A stretch of DNA of 64,000 bases from positions 620,001-684,000 of the forward strand of contig NZ_CP061498.1 in the NCBI RefSeq assembly GCF_014681765.1, read 5' to 3'. Origin of the DNA: Roseicitreum antarcticum. Lineage in GTDB: Bacteria; Pseudomonadota; Alphaproteobacteria; Rhodobacterales; Rhodobacteraceae. Shown here in pieces: positions 11,466-20,068 of the stretch. A model generated the notes under the pieces. It had not been told where the DNA came from and did not search any database. It worked only from the letters and a program-made list of their open reading frames with translations. A program made the position numbers and the translations under genes. The stretch's first letter is position 1. Each line of letters opens with the position of its first letter.

Positions 11466-12899
11466 TCAGTCTTCCACGCCGGGCGCGCCGGGCGCGTCTG
11501 ATGCGGCATCCCCCAGCCGGGCGAGGGTTTCTTCCCGGCCAAGTAAAATCATCATGTCGAACACGCTGGGCGCGTTGGTGCGGCCGGCAAGTGCGGCGCG
11601 AAGCGGCTGAGCCAGCTTGCCCAGACCGAGTTCGCGCGACGCGGCAAAACCGCCGACAACCGTTTCCAGATCATCCCGCGACCAATTAGCAGTTTGCAGA
11701 TGCGGCGTCAATTCCCGCAGTATACCACGGGATACATCCGTCAGGGAGGCCTGTGCCTTTTCATCCGGTTGCACGGGGCGGTCGATCAGAACAAATCTTG
11801 CCTTTTCAATCAGTTGGTCGAAGTTCTTCATCTTGTCCTTGACCAGCGGCATCGCGGCCAGAAGACGTGACTTCTGCGCGTCAGACAGCGCGGGCCGGTC
11901 GGTCGCGACCAGATATGCCTGCAGTTCATGCAGCAGCGCAGCATCGTCGGCCGCGCTCATGTGTTGGGCGGTCAGGTGGTCGAGTTTCTTGAGGTCGAGG
12001 CGCGAGGGCGCGCGCCCGATTCCCGGCAGGTCGAACCATTGCTGCGCCTGCGCATCGGTGAAGAATTCATCATCCCCGTGCCCCCAGCCCAGCCGCGACA
12101 GATAGTTGCGCACCGCCGCCGCCGGGTAGCCCAGACGCTGATATTCCTCGACGCCCAGCGCGCCGTGGCGTTTCGACAGCTTCTTGCCATCCGGTCCGTG
12201 AATCAGCGGGATATGCGCGAAAACCGGCACGTCCCAGCCCATGGCCTGATAGACCTGAATTTGGCGCGCGGCATTGTTCAGATGGTCATCCCCGCGAATG
12301 ATATGCGTCACCCCCATGTCATGGTCATCCACCACCACCGCCAGCATGTAGGTCGGCGTACCATCAGATCGTAAACAAACCATGTCATCGAGTTGATCGT
12401 TGCGGATGGTCACGCGGCCCTGCACGGCGTCCTCGATCACCGTCTCGCCGTCGCGCGGGGCCTTCAGCCGGATCACGAAGGCTGCGTCGGGATGGGTGGC
12501 GGGATCGGCGTCGCGCCAGGGCGAATGGTAGAGGGTAGAGCGGCCGTCGGCGCGCGCGGCCTCGCGGAACGCTTCGATTTCTTCTTGCGTGGCAAAGCAC
12601 TTGTAGGCGTGGCCGCTGGCCAGCATGGCCTGCGCGACCTCGGCGTGGCGGGGGGCGCAGTCGAACTGGCTGACCGCATCGCCGTCCCAGTCGAGGCCCA
12701 GCCATTGCAGGCCGGTCAGGATGGCTGCTGTCGCCTCGGGGGTTGAGCGGGCGCGGTCGGTATCCTCGATGCGCAGCAGGAATTTCCCGCCGCGCCCGCG
12801 CGCGTAGAGCCAGTTGAAAAGCGCGGTGCGCGCCCCCCCGATGTGCAGGTAGCCCGTGGGCGAGGGGGCAAAGCGGGTGACGACCGGGGATGTGGACAT
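11466..12899 (-). CDS. gltX: Glutamyl-tRNA synthetase
   Basis: 477 residues. The class-I HIGH-equivalent [17 protein letters not shown] is at residues 14-30 and the KMSKS-equivalent [11 protein letters not shown] near 240. It charges tRNA-Glu. The C-terminal anticodon-binding domain is alpha-helical and shows the Rhodobacterales-type ending with a short acidic tail (GAPGVED). Start ATG 12899 has GAAAGG upstream. It is divergent from comEC across a 56-base gap containing GTTAAC. Many alphaproteobacteria carry two gltX copies; which role this copy plays is not shown here. Confidence 0.97.
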   Translation of the reverse strand: MSTSPVVTRFAPSPTGYLHIGGARTALFNWLYARGRGGKFLLRIEDTDRARSTPEATAAILTGLQWLGLDWDGDAVSQFDCAPRHAEVAQAMLASGHAYKCFATQEEIEAFREAARADGRSTLYHSPWRDADPATHPDAAFVIRLKAPRDGETVIEDAVQGRVTIRNDQLDDMVCLRSDGTPTYMLAVVVDDHDMGVTHIIRGDDHLNNAARQIQVYQAMGWDVPVFAHIPLIHGPDGKKLSKRHGALGVEEYQRLGYPAAAVRNYLSRLGWGHGDDEFFTDAQAQQWFDLPGIGRAPSRLDLKKLDHLTAQHMSAADDAALLHELQAYLVATDRPALSDAQKSRLLAAMPLVKDKMKNFDQLIEKARFVLIDRPVQPDEKAQASLTDVSRGILRELTPHLQTANWSRDDLETVVGGFAASRELGLGKLAQPLRAALAGRTNAPSVFDMMILLGREETLARLGDAASDAPGAPGVED

Positions 12900-12955
12900 G
12901 CGGCGTTAACCTTTCGGAAACCATTGGGAGGGTAGCGTTGGCCATGTTTTAGGCA

Positions 12956-15145
12956 ATGACCCGGGAGGAAACAAGGTTGCGCGGTCTGGCCCTGTCTTTG
13001 CCGGCGTTGGCCGGGCTGGCGCGCCTGGCGGACGGGTTGGCGGACCGGGTCACAGGACCGCTGCGGGGGCGGCTCTTCTTATGGGTGCCGGTGTGCCTTT
13101 CCGTCGGCATCGGGGGATATTTCGCGCTGCCGCGCGAGCCTGCGGGCCTGGAATGGGCGGCGCTGGCGGTTGTGGTGGTGGCGCTGTCGCTCTGGGCGCG
13201 GGGCGGGCGCTATGGCCTGGGCGTGGGGCCACTGGCGCTGGGTCTGGCGATGATCGGGGGGGGTGCAGGGCTGGCGGGGCTGCGCAGTCACCTGGTCGCC
13301 GCACCTGTGCTGGACTGGCGATATTATGGCGCTGTTGAGGGGCGGATTGTGGAAATCGACCGCTCGGTCTCGGACGCGGTGCGTCTGACGCTGGACGATG
13401 TGGTGCTGGAACGCATGGCGCCTGCACGCACGCCCACGCAGGTACGGGTATCCCTGCACGGAATGGCGGGTGATTTCATCACGCCTGAACCGGGGTTGCG
13501 GGTGATGCTGACCGGGCACCTCGGCCCGCCGGGTGGCGCGGTGGAACCCGGCGGGTTCGACTTCCGGCGCATCGCGTGGTTCGAGGGGCTGGGCGCTGTG
13601 GGCTACACGCGCTCGCCCGTGCTGGCGCTGGCGGCACCCGAACCGGGGCCGGGCCTGATGGTAACGCGGCTGCGCATGCGGATTTCCGGCGCGGTGCAAG
13701 ACCGGCTGCCGGGCGCGCCGGGGGCCTTTGCGGCGGCGGTGCTGACGGGAGACCGTTCTGGCATCGACCAGACCACGATGGAGGATCTGCGCCGATCGAA
13801 CCTGGCGCATCTGCTGGCAATATCGGGGCTGCACATGGGGCTTTTGACCGGCTTCGTGTTCGCCGCCCTGCGGCTGGCGTTGGCGCTGGCCATGCCACTG
13901 GCGCTGCGTGTGCCTGCGCGCAAGATCGCGGCATCGGGCGCACTGGCGGCGGGGGCGTTCTACCTGGCGCTGTCGGGCGGCAATGTGGCGACCGAACGCG
14001 CCTTCATCATGGTGGCAGTGATGCTGCTGGCGGTGCTGGTCGACCGGCGGGCGATCTCGCTCCGCTCGGTCGCGATGGCGGCGGTGATCGTGCTGGTGCT
14101 GCGGCCTGAGGCTTTGTTGGGCGCGGGGTTCCAGATGTCCTTTGCCGCCACGATTGCGCTGGTCGCGGTGTTCGGCGCGCTGCGCGATCAGCCGGGCTGG
14201 CGCGGCTATGGGCGGCGGCGCTGGCTGCGCCCGGTGCTGTCGCTGGTGGTCTGTTCGGTCGTGGCCGGGCTGGCAACCGCGCCGGTCGCGGCGGTGCATT
14301 TCAACCGCGTGGCGGAATATGGTCTGCTGGCCAATGTGGTGACGGTGCCGCTCATGGGGTCGGTCATTATCCCGGCGGCGGTGGTGGCGGCTGTGCTGAC
14401 GCCGCTGGGCCTTCAGGCGCCGGCGCTGTGGGCGATGGAGCAGGGCGCGCGCTGGATCCTGACCGTCGCCGCCTGGGTCGCGGGGCTGGACGGCGCGGTC
14501 TTTCCCGTGGCGCAGGCGCCGCCGGTGGTGTTGCCGCTGATGGCAATATCGGCGGTCTGGCTGGTGCTGTGGCCCGGGCGGATGCGATGGGCCGGGGCCG
14601 CGGGCATTGCGCTGGCGCTGGCGCTGTGGGGGCAGGGTGCGCGGCCCGTGCTGCTGATCGCCGACACCGGGGGGCTGGTAGGGGTGATGACCTCTGCGGG
14701 GCGCGCGGTCTCCAAACCGCGCGGCAGCGGCTTCGTGGCCGAGAAATGGCTGGAGGCCGATGGCGACAGCGCGACCCAGGCAGATGCGGCGGCGCGCTGG
14801 CGCGATGTGCCGGGTGCCCTCTGGGCCGGGGTGCTGCCCGCAGGCGTAAGCCAAGAGGCCCGGGATGCCGCCGCCGAGGTGCCGCGCTTCAGCTTGGCCG
14901 GGCAGCGCTTTGCGCATGTCACGGGGCGCGCGACCGAGGGACACCTGCCTGTCCTGTGCGCCGAGGGCCGGATCGTCATCACCGACCAGCGCATCCGCGC
15001 CGCACCGGCAGGCTGCGCGGTTTGGGACACACGCGCGCTGGCCGCAAGCGGGGCGCGCAGCGCCGGCCTGCGCGGCGACAGGCTGATCTGGCGCAGCGCG
15101 CACGACGTGTCGGGTTTGCACCGCTGGACGCAGGGCGGGCCATAG
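12956..15145 (+). CDS. comEC: ComEC/Rec2-family DNA uptake channel protein
   Basis: 729 residues, rich in membrane segments. Residues about 60-215 correspond to the DUF4131/OB-like periplasmic domain (YYGAVEGRIVEID, DVVLERM). The Competence domain follows at about 230-510 with its hallmark HLLAISGLHMGLLTGFVFAALR and a run of eight or more hydrophobic helices (GAGFQMSFAATIALVAVFGA). The C-terminal 170 residues replace the usual metallo-beta-lactamase domain: no HxHxDH motif is present, so the nuclease half is degenerate or missing, as in many alphaproteobacterial ComEC. It would carry single-stranded DNA across the inner membrane during transformation. Confidence 0.93.
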   Translation: MTREETRLRGLALSLPALAGLARLADGLADRVTGPLRGRLFLWVPVCLSVGIGGYFALPREPAGLEWAALAVVVVALSLWARGGRYGLGVGPLALGLAMIGGGAGLAGLRSHLVAAPVLDWRYYGAVEGRIVEIDRSVSDAVRLTLDDVVLERMAPARTPTQVRVSLHGMAGDFITPEPGLRVMLTGHLGPPGGAVEPGGFDFRRIAWFEGLGAVGYTRSPVLALAAPEPGPGLMVTRLRMRISGAVQDRLPGAPGAFAAAVLTGDRSGIDQTTMEDLRRSNLAHLLAISGLHMGLLTGFVFAALRLALALAMPLALRVPARKIAASGALAAGAFYLALSGGNVATERAFIMVAVMLLAVLVDRRAISLRSVAMAAVIVLVLRPEALLGAGFQMSFAATIALVAVFGALRDQPGWRGYGRRRWLRPVLSLVVCSVVAGLATAPVAAVHFNRVAEYGLLANVVTVPLMGSVIIPAAVVAAVLTPLGLQAPALWAMEQGARWILTVAAWVAGLDGAVFPVAQAPPVVLPLMAISAVWLVLWPGRMRWAGAAGIALALALWGQGARPVLLIADTGGLVGVMTSAGRAVSKPRGSGFVAEKWLEADGDSATQADAAARWRDVPGALWAGVLPAGVSQEARDAAAEVPRFSLAGQRFAHVTGRATEGHLPVLCAEGRIVITDQRIRAAPAGCAVWDTRALAASGARSAGLRGDRLIWRSAHDVSGLHRWTQGGP

Positions 15146-15640
15146 GGGGCGAGATCACAGCGGCGACCTGCCCCGTGATGGGCCAAATTGGCGGCACATA
15201 TGCGGGGCAATGGCGCAATATGTCGAAGGCGGGGGCCATGGCGGAAGGATGCAGGCAGGGGGACTGGATCTGACGCGAACGCGCGCCAGGTCTCGGGGCC
15301 ACGGGTGGTGGAATTGGGGCGGCATTGGGGCGGCATTGGGGACGCCTCGGCACTGGCCGCGCCGCGAGCGCCGTACCTGCGGCCTTATCGTGTGAACGGC
15401 AGCGCTTGCACCAGGGGACTGCGCCGTCCCGCGCGCCACCGGGTCATCCGCGCATGACACGCGGCCGGGACGGGGGCGCCGCCCATCGGCATCATGCGGC
15501 GGCATGCAGTGGCATATCGCAGGCAAGCGCCGTGGTCAGCACGCTTGACAGACGCGCCGGGCTGGCCGACCTTGGAAGGCTGGTGTGCCGGGCCCGGCAC
15601 GCGGAAAACAGGACGGATTCACATACGGGGAGGTATCTGA
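15146..15640. other. 495-base gap, no gene recognised; 11-bp tandem repeat
   Basis: No reading frame here has a convincing ribosome-binding site, length or family resemblance. The unit ATTGGGGCGGC is repeated at 15313, 15324 and partly 15335. A small hairpin (GGGAC/GTCCC, 15415-15430) is the only other structure. The end of the gap holds the GGGGAGG ribosome-binding site of the CBS gene. Confidence 0.5.
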
Positions 15641-16075
15641 ATGCTGGTAAAGCAAATTTTGAAGACAAAAGGCACTGGCGCGGTGGCGACCTTGCCGACC
15701 AAGGCGACGCTGACGGATGCGGTGGCGCTGCTGTCCGAACGCAAGATCGGCGCTGTCGTGATCTCGGACGGCGGGGGGGCCGTTGCAGGAATTCTATCGG
15801 AACGCGATATCGTGCGCGAATTGGGCGCGCGCGGACCGGAATGCCTGTCGCTGCGGGTCGATGCGGTGATGACGCGCAATGTCTTTGGCTGCAAGCCCGA
15901 GGACAAAGCCGATCTGGTTTTGCAGACCATGACCGCGAAACGGTTCCGCCACCTGCCGGTGATGGAAGGTGACAAGATGATCGGCCTGATTTCCATCGGC
16001 GATGTCGTGGCGGCGCGGCTTTCGGAACTGCAACTTGAAAAGGACGCATTGACCGGCATGATCATGGGGTACTGA
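15641..16075 (+). CDS. CBS-domain protein
   Basis: 144 residues made of two CBS motifs, about residues 10-65 and 76-130: LTDAVALLSERKIGAVVISDGGGAVAGILSERDIVREL and MTAKRFRHLPVMEGDKMIGLISIGDVV. The pair forms a Bateman module that binds adenosyl ligands such as AMP, ATP or NAD(H). Stand-alone proteins of this size are common in alphaproteobacteria; their partners are unknown. ATG 15641 has GGGGAGG nine bases upstream. Its neighbours (comEC, coaD) give no functional hint. Confidence 0.93.
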   Translation: MLVKQILKTKGTGAVATLPTKATLTDAVALLSERKIGAVVISDGGGAVAGILSERDIVRELGARGPECLSLRVDAVMTRNVFGCKPEDKADLVLQTMTAKRFRHLPVMEGDKMIGLISIGDVVAARLSELQLEKDALTGMIMGY

Positions 16076-16464
16076 GCGGCGGCGCGCTGGATCAGGCCGC
16101 TTTGCTGCCCGGGGCTGGGCTGCGGCGGGGCAGGGGCTGAGGGCCCCCGTTGCGCGCGTGTCTGGCGCAACGCCGGGGGCGAGGCGCCAAGTGCACGAGT
16201 GCACGTGCACCCGTGGGACATCACGCGTGTCATTGGCCGGGGCGCGACCGTGCGCCACGCCAAACCGATGTGGCCCCCGCCGTGGGGGTGCCACATCGCG
16301 GGTGCGATCACCGTTCCCGCAAGCCGGAGCGAAGCCCCCCAGCCAAAGGCGCGCACCCTGAATGCCAGTGCAAAATCCTGCACCCGCAGCGCGGCGGTAA
16401 ATCTGGCCCTTGCATCCCGCCACGCAATATCGTTGCTTGGCCCTGAGAGAATAAGGGAGGCGGC
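16076..16464. other. 389-base gap with two strong hairpins, no gene recognised
   Basis: Hairpin 1: GCCCCCGTTGCGC (16143-16155) pairs with GCGCAACGCCGGGGGC (16165-16180), with a three-base bulge. Hairpin 2: GATGTGGCCCCC (16267-16278) pairs with GGGGTGCCACATC (16285-16297), one bulged T, loop about six bases. Between them is CAAGTGCACGAGTGCACGTG, with GTGCAC three times over 20 bases. Neither hairpin is followed by a T-run. Hairpin 1 may end CBS transcription. The gap ends with the AGGGAGG site of coaD. Confidence 0.55.
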
Positions 16465-16956
16465 ATGCGCATTGGTCTTTATCCGGGGACTTTCGACCCG
16501 CTGACACTGGGGCATATGGATATTATCAGCCGTGCCAGCGCGCTGGTGGACCGGCTGGTCATCGGTGTGGCGATCAACCGCGCCAAGGGGCCGCTATTCT
16601 CGCTGGAGGAACGCGTCACGATGATCGAGGCGGAATGCGCCGACCTGACCGCGCGCACCGGGGTAGAGATTGTCGCCCATCCGTTCGAGAACCTGTTGAT
16701 CGACTGCGCCCGCGATGTGGGCGCGCAGATCATCATCCGTGGCCTGCGGGCAGTTGCAGATTTTGAGTATGAATATCAGATGGTTGGCATGAACCGCGCG
16801 CTCGATGCCTCGGTCGAGACGGTGTTCTTGATGGCAGAGGCGCGGCATCAGGCGATTGCGTCGAAACTGGTCAAGGAAATCGCGCGGCTGGGGGGCGATG
16901 TGTCGAAATTCGTGCCCCCTGCGGTCGAACAGGCGCTGCGCCGCAAGCTGGACTGA
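16465..16956 (+). CDS. coaD: Phosphopantetheine adenylyltransferase
   Basis: 163 residues, typical length. It makes dephospho-CoA from 4'-phosphopantetheine and ATP, the penultimate step of CoA synthesis. The nucleotidyltransferase signature GTFDPLTLGHMDII (TxGH) is at residues 8-21; IIRGLRAVADFEYEYQM and the ISSKL-equivalent AIASKLVKEIA are intact. ATG 16465 is preceded by AGGGAGG. The gene appears monocistronic: a strong terminator begins 57 bases after its stop. Confidence 0.98.
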   Translation: MRIGLYPGTFDPLTLGHMDIISRASALVDRLVIGVAINRAKGPLFSLEERVTMIEAECADLTARTGVEIVAHPFENLLIDCARDVGAQIIIRGLRAVADFEYEYQMVGMNRALDASVETVFLMAEARHQAIASKLVKEIARLGGDVSKFVPPAVEQALRRKLD

Positions 16957-17012
16957 GGCGATCGCGACCGCGCGCGCGGTGCACGGTCAGTGAAGACAGC
17001 CTTGCCACGCAA

Positions 17013-17040
17013 AAAGGCCGCCCGTTTCGGGGCGGCCTTT
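17013..17040. terminator. Bidirectional terminator between coaD and the 54-residue gene
   Basis: An 11-bp perfect stem AAAGGCCGCCC/GGGCGGCCTTT with a 6-base loop. The A-run and T-run on its two sides let it serve both the plus-strand coaD and the convergent small minus-strand gene. Confidence 0.85.
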
Positions 17041-17072
17041 GGGCAGCTGGCAATTTTGCGTTCAGGCGCGGT

Positions 17073-17237
17073 TCAGTGCCCGTAGACGGCGCGTTGCGCG
17101 ATTTGCTGCGCATCGTCTTTGAACAATCCCAGGTCGATGGCGGTGGAAGTCGGCATCTTCTCGATCTCGGCCACGGTGCGTGCATAGGCGGCGCGTTTGG
17201 CGATGCGGGACTGGAGTTCAGCAAGAAGCATGGTCAT
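17073..17237 (-). CDS. Small protein (54 residues), Rhodobacterales-type, function unknown
   Basis: ATG at 17237 has a good AAAGGA site; the frame encodes 54 residues beginning MTMLLAELQSRIAKRAAYAR and ending AQQIAQRAVYGH. The Arg/Lys-rich first half is probably an amphipathic helix and the second half is acidic. It resembles a group of short proteins common in Rhodobacterales, loosely like DUF1127 small proteins, but I do not identify it with certainty. It ends at the bidirectional terminator shared with coaD, supporting a real transcription unit. DUF1127 proteins in related bacteria affect RNA and phosphate metabolism; applying that here is a guess. Confidence 0.7.
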   Translation of the reverse strand: MTMLLAELQSRIAKRAAYARTVAEIEKMPTSTAIDLGLFKDDAQQIAQRAVYGH

Positions 17238-17405
17238 TGTCTGATCCTTTCAGTTTGTGTTGCGTGCTGTCATGTTGTTCTTCGTGTTGTCCTCAATATG
17301 AGGTATGCCGCGATGCAGCACAACTTCCAGACCGACAATGCCGCCCTGCGGCATATGCATAGGTGCGCGCCCCGCACCTGTTAGAGATCCCGACCACACA
17401 GGAAC

Positions 17406-17438
17406 GAAAAACCCCCGGTATCACGCGGATACCGGGGG
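17406..17438 (-). terminator. Rho-independent terminator of gap
   Basis: On the minus strand an 11-bp perfect stem (CCCCCGGTATC with its complement, loop 5 bases) is followed by TTTTTCG. It lies 29 bases past the gap stop codon and is a textbook intrinsic terminator. Confidence 0.93.
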
Positions 17439-17467
17439 CTTGCGGCCTTACAAAAAAGGAGGCGGCG

Positions 17468-18466
17468 TTACAGCTTGCCCATCACCACGGCGGTGTCGAG
17501 CATGCGGTTCGAGAAGCCCCACTCGTTGTCATACCACGTCAGGATGCGCACCATACGCCCGCCCAGAACCTTCGTCTGGTCCAGGTGGAAGATGCTGGAA
17601 CGCGGGTCATGGTTGAAATCCATCGACACGTTGGGCTGGTCGGTCACGCCCAGGATGCCCTTCAGCGGGCCATCGGCGGCGGCGGCCTTGATGGCGTCAT
17701 TGATCTCTTCCACGGTGGTGTCGCGCACGGCGTCAAAGGTCAGGTCGACGACCGAAACATTGGGGGTGGGCACGCGGATCGCAACACCGTCCAGCTTGCC
17801 GTCGAGTTCGGGCAGCACCAGACCGACGGCCTTGGCCGCCCCGGTCGAGGTGGGGATCATGCTCATCGCGGCGGCGCGGCCGCGGTAGAGATCCTTGTGC
17901 ATGGTATCCAGCGTCGGCTGATCGCCGGTATAGCTGTGGATCGTCGTCATGAAGCCTTTTTCGATCCCGACGGCTTTATGCAAGACGGCGACGACGGGGG
18001 ACAGGCAGTTGGTGGTGCACGACGCATTCGACACGATGCGGTCATCGGCGGTCAGCGTCTCATGGTTCACACCGTAGACGATCGTCTTGTCCGCGCCCTT
18101 GGAGGGGGCCGAGACCAGAACCTTTTTTGCCCGCGTCAGGTGAACCTTTGCCTTGTCGGCATCGGTGAAGATCCCGGTGCATTCCAGCACGACATCGACA
18201 TTATCCCAAGGCAGATCCTCCGGATTGCGGATGGCGGTGACCTTGATCGGACCACGGCCCACGTCGATGGTGTCGCCGTCCACCGTCACGGTGCCGGGGA
18301 AGCGGCCATGCACGGAATCGAAGCGGATGAGATGCGCGTTGCTTTCCACCGGCCCCAGATCGTTGATGGCTACAACCTCGATATCGGTGCGGCCCGATTC
18401 AATCAGCGCGCGCAACACGTTGCGTCCAATCCGCCCAAAGCCGTTAATCGCAACTTTGACTGTCAT
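17468..18466 (-). CDS. gap: Glyceraldehyde-3-phosphate dehydrogenase, type I
   Basis: 332 residues from ATG 18466 (GGAGG ten bases upstream; a TTG two codons earlier is ignored). The Rossmann motif [14 protein letters not shown] is at 8-20, and the catalytic Cys150 sits in [13 protein letters not shown]. The enzyme oxidises glyceraldehyde-3-phosphate with NAD(P) and phosphate in glycolysis or the reverse in gluconeogenesis. Asn36-Asp37 after beta-2 (VVAINDLG) is the arrangement usual for NAD preference, though this is inference. It is followed by a strong terminator and preceded by the gene for a 47-residue membrane protein. Confidence 0.98.
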   Translation of the reverse strand: MTVKVAINGFGRIGRNVLRALIESGRTDIEVVAINDLGPVESNAHLIRFDSVHGRFPGTVTVDGDTIDVGRGPIKVTAIRNPEDLPWDNVDVVLECTGIFTDADKAKVHLTRAKKVLVSAPSKGADKTIVYGVNHETLTADDRIVSNASCTTNCLSPVVAVLHKAVGIEKGFMTTIHSYTGDQPTLDTMHKDLYRGRAAAMSMIPTSTGAAKAVGLVLPELDGKLDGVAIRVPTPNVSVVDLTFDAVRDTTVEEINDAIKAAAADGPLKGILGVTDQPNVSMDFNHDPRSSIFHLDQTKVLGGRMVRILTWYDNEWGFSNRMLDTAVVMGKL

Positions 18467-18568
18467 TTTCAAAATCCTCCGTCATTGTGACCCCGGCGGG
18501 GCCGTTTGCATTTCAATAAGCCTGCGTTATCGCTAACACAAGGATGCGCCCGCAAAAACCGCGATGCC

Positions 18569-18712
18569 TCAGCGCCAGACCGCCAGCGTTTCCAGCAGCA
18601 AGACCAGCTTGCGGCCCACGAAAACCGGGATGTTCCAGTCCAGCACCAAGGCGTCCAGCGCCAGAACCCCCGCGAGGAGCACGATCAGCGAAACGGCGAT
18701 GGCGTTTGTCAT
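18569..18712 (-). CDS. Small single-pass membrane protein upstream of gap (47 residues)
   Basis: ATG 18712 opens a 47-codon frame: a hydrophobic helix at residues 3-22 (AIAVSLIVLLAGVLALDALV), then LDWNIPVFVGRKL and a C-terminus LLETLAVWR. Short proteins of this form (TM helix, W-containing middle, E-L-A-x-W-R end) are found next to gap in other Rhodobacterales as I recall them; the role is unknown. It lies about 100 bases upstream of gap on the same strand. Its size and conservation of pattern, rather than any motif, argue that it is real. Confidence 0.72.
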   Translation of the reverse strand: MTNAIAVSLIVLLAGVLALDALVLDWNIPVFVGRKLVLLLETLAVWR

Positions 18713-18946
18713 GGCGATGGGTTCCGGTTGTCCGGGGGCGCTGGGTGCTTGGCTGGGCCAAGCGGTAGCTTTTATGGCCGGGCTGTGCAACATGCTTGCG
18801 CAACCGGAACCCGGGTGCTGCGGGCATTGCGCGTTCCCGCAGGGCGGATGCGCGACATTTCGCACCCCTTCGTTTTCCGCCGCCCCCTTTTCCCTCGCCC
18901 CGCAATGGTCTATCTGCACCTGACTTGCCCTACAGAGGTGTGCGCC

Positions 18947-20065
18947 ATGACGTTTGAGAACCCCGGCCCGGTCGAAGAAAACTGGCGCGACGCGATTTCC
19001 ACGGTCGAAGAGATCATCGACGACGCCCGCAACGGCCGGATGTTCATCCTGGTCGACCATGAGGACCGCGAGAATGAGGGCGATCTGGTGATCCCCGCGC
19101 AGATGGCCACGCCCGAGGCGATCAATTTCATGGCCCAGCACGGGCGTGGGCTGATCTGTCTGACCCTGCCCGGTGAGCGGATTGACGCGCTGGGGCTGCA
19201 ACTGATGTCGACCAAGAATTCGTCACGCCATGAAACCGCGTTTACGGTGTCGATCGAGGCGCGCGAAGGCGTGACTACCGGCATTTCCGCCTATGACCGC
19301 GCCCGCACCGTGGCGGTGGCGATTGATCCCAGCAAGACCGGCGCCGATATTGCCACGCCCGGCCATATCTTCCCGCTGCGCGCGCGCGATGGCGGCGTTT
19401 TGGTGCGCGCGGGCCATACCGAGGCGGCGGTGGATATCTCGCGCCTGGCGGGGCTGAACCCTTCGGGCGTGATCTGCGAGATCATGAAGGACGATGGCGA
19501 AATGGCGCGGCTGCCTGATCTGGTGGCCTTCGCGCAGCGCCACAACCTGAAGATCGGCACGATCTCTGACCTGATCGCATATCGCCGCCGCCACGACAAT
19601 CTGGTGCGCGAAAAGACCACCAGCGAGGTGCACAGCAGCTTTGGTGGCGACTGGACCATGCGGATCTTTACCGATGAGACGCAGGGCGCGGAACATATTG
19701 TGCTGTCCAAGGGCGATCTGACCACGGATGCACCCGTGCTGGTGCGGATGCATGCGCTGAACCCGCTGGAGGATGTGCTGGGCATTGGCGCGCAGCACTC
19801 GGGCGATCTGCAAGGTGCCATGCGGGTGATTGCGGATTCCGGGCGCGGTGTGGTGGTGTTGCTGCGCGACACGGCCATGAAACTGGCGCTGAACGATGAG
19901 GCCTCGCCCCATACGCTGCGGCAATACGGCCTTGGCGCGCAGATCCTTGCGGCGCTGGGGCTGCACCGCCTGACACTGGTCACCAATTCACCGACCCCGC
20001 GCGTGGTCGGCCTTGACGCTTACGGTCTGACCATCGTGGGCACCCAACCGATTTCAAAGGACTGA
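18947..20065 (+). CDS. ribB: 3,4-dihydroxy-2-butanone-4-phosphate synthase with degenerate GTP cyclohydrolase II-like domain
   Basis: 372 residues from ATG 18947 (GAGGTG upstream). Residues 1-215 are a complete DHBP synthase: the acidic metal loop DHEDRENEGDL, FMAQHGRGLICL and the HxxH-region GHTEAAVDISRLAG. The remaining 150 residues have the GTP cyclohydrolase II fold but lack its zinc-binding cysteines (SECLTGD and RCDCG are replaced by ALNPLEDV and IGAQHSG) and the catalytic Arg region (YHRQEGRN becomes LLRDTAMK). So only the ribulose-5-phosphate reaction of riboflavin synthesis is expected. ribH and nusB follow at once. Confidence 0.93.
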   Translation: MTFENPGPVEENWRDAISTVEEIIDDARNGRMFILVDHEDRENEGDLVIPAQMATPEAINFMAQHGRGLICLTLPGERIDALGLQLMSTKNSSRHETAFTVSIEAREGVTTGISAYDRARTVAVAIDPSKTGADIATPGHIFPLRARDGGVLVRAGHTEAAVDISRLAGLNPSGVICEIMKDDGEMARLPDLVAFAQRHNLKIGTISDLIAYRRRHDNLVREKTTSEVHSSFGGDWTMRIFTDETQGAEHIVLSKGDLTTDAPVLVRMHALNPLEDVLGIGAQHSGDLQGAMRVIADSGRGVVVLLRDTAMKLALNDEASPHTLRQYGLGAQILAALGLHRLTLVTNSPTPRVVGLDAYGLTIVGTQPISKD

Positions 20066-20068
20066 CCC

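Noticed and set aside
13079-15121. Very long open frame (680 codons) antisense to comEC
   Set aside because: High third-position GC opens antisense frames. The product is rich in His, Arg, Gln and Pro with no family pattern, while the plus strand encodes a clear ComEC.
15146-15640. A lexA gene next to comEC
   Set aside because: As I recall, lexA lies near comEC in several Rhodobacterales, so I looked for it. No helix-turn-helix or LexA protease motif is encoded on either strand of the gap.
17298-17384. 28-codon plus-strand frame near the gap terminator
   Set aside because: No ribosome-binding site and unremarkable composition; more likely part of the leader of the 54-residue gene on the other strand.
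18713-18946. FMN riboswitch before ribB
   Set aside because: None of the conserved RFN segments is visible; only a small TGCGGG/CCCGCA hairpin is present (18819-18841).
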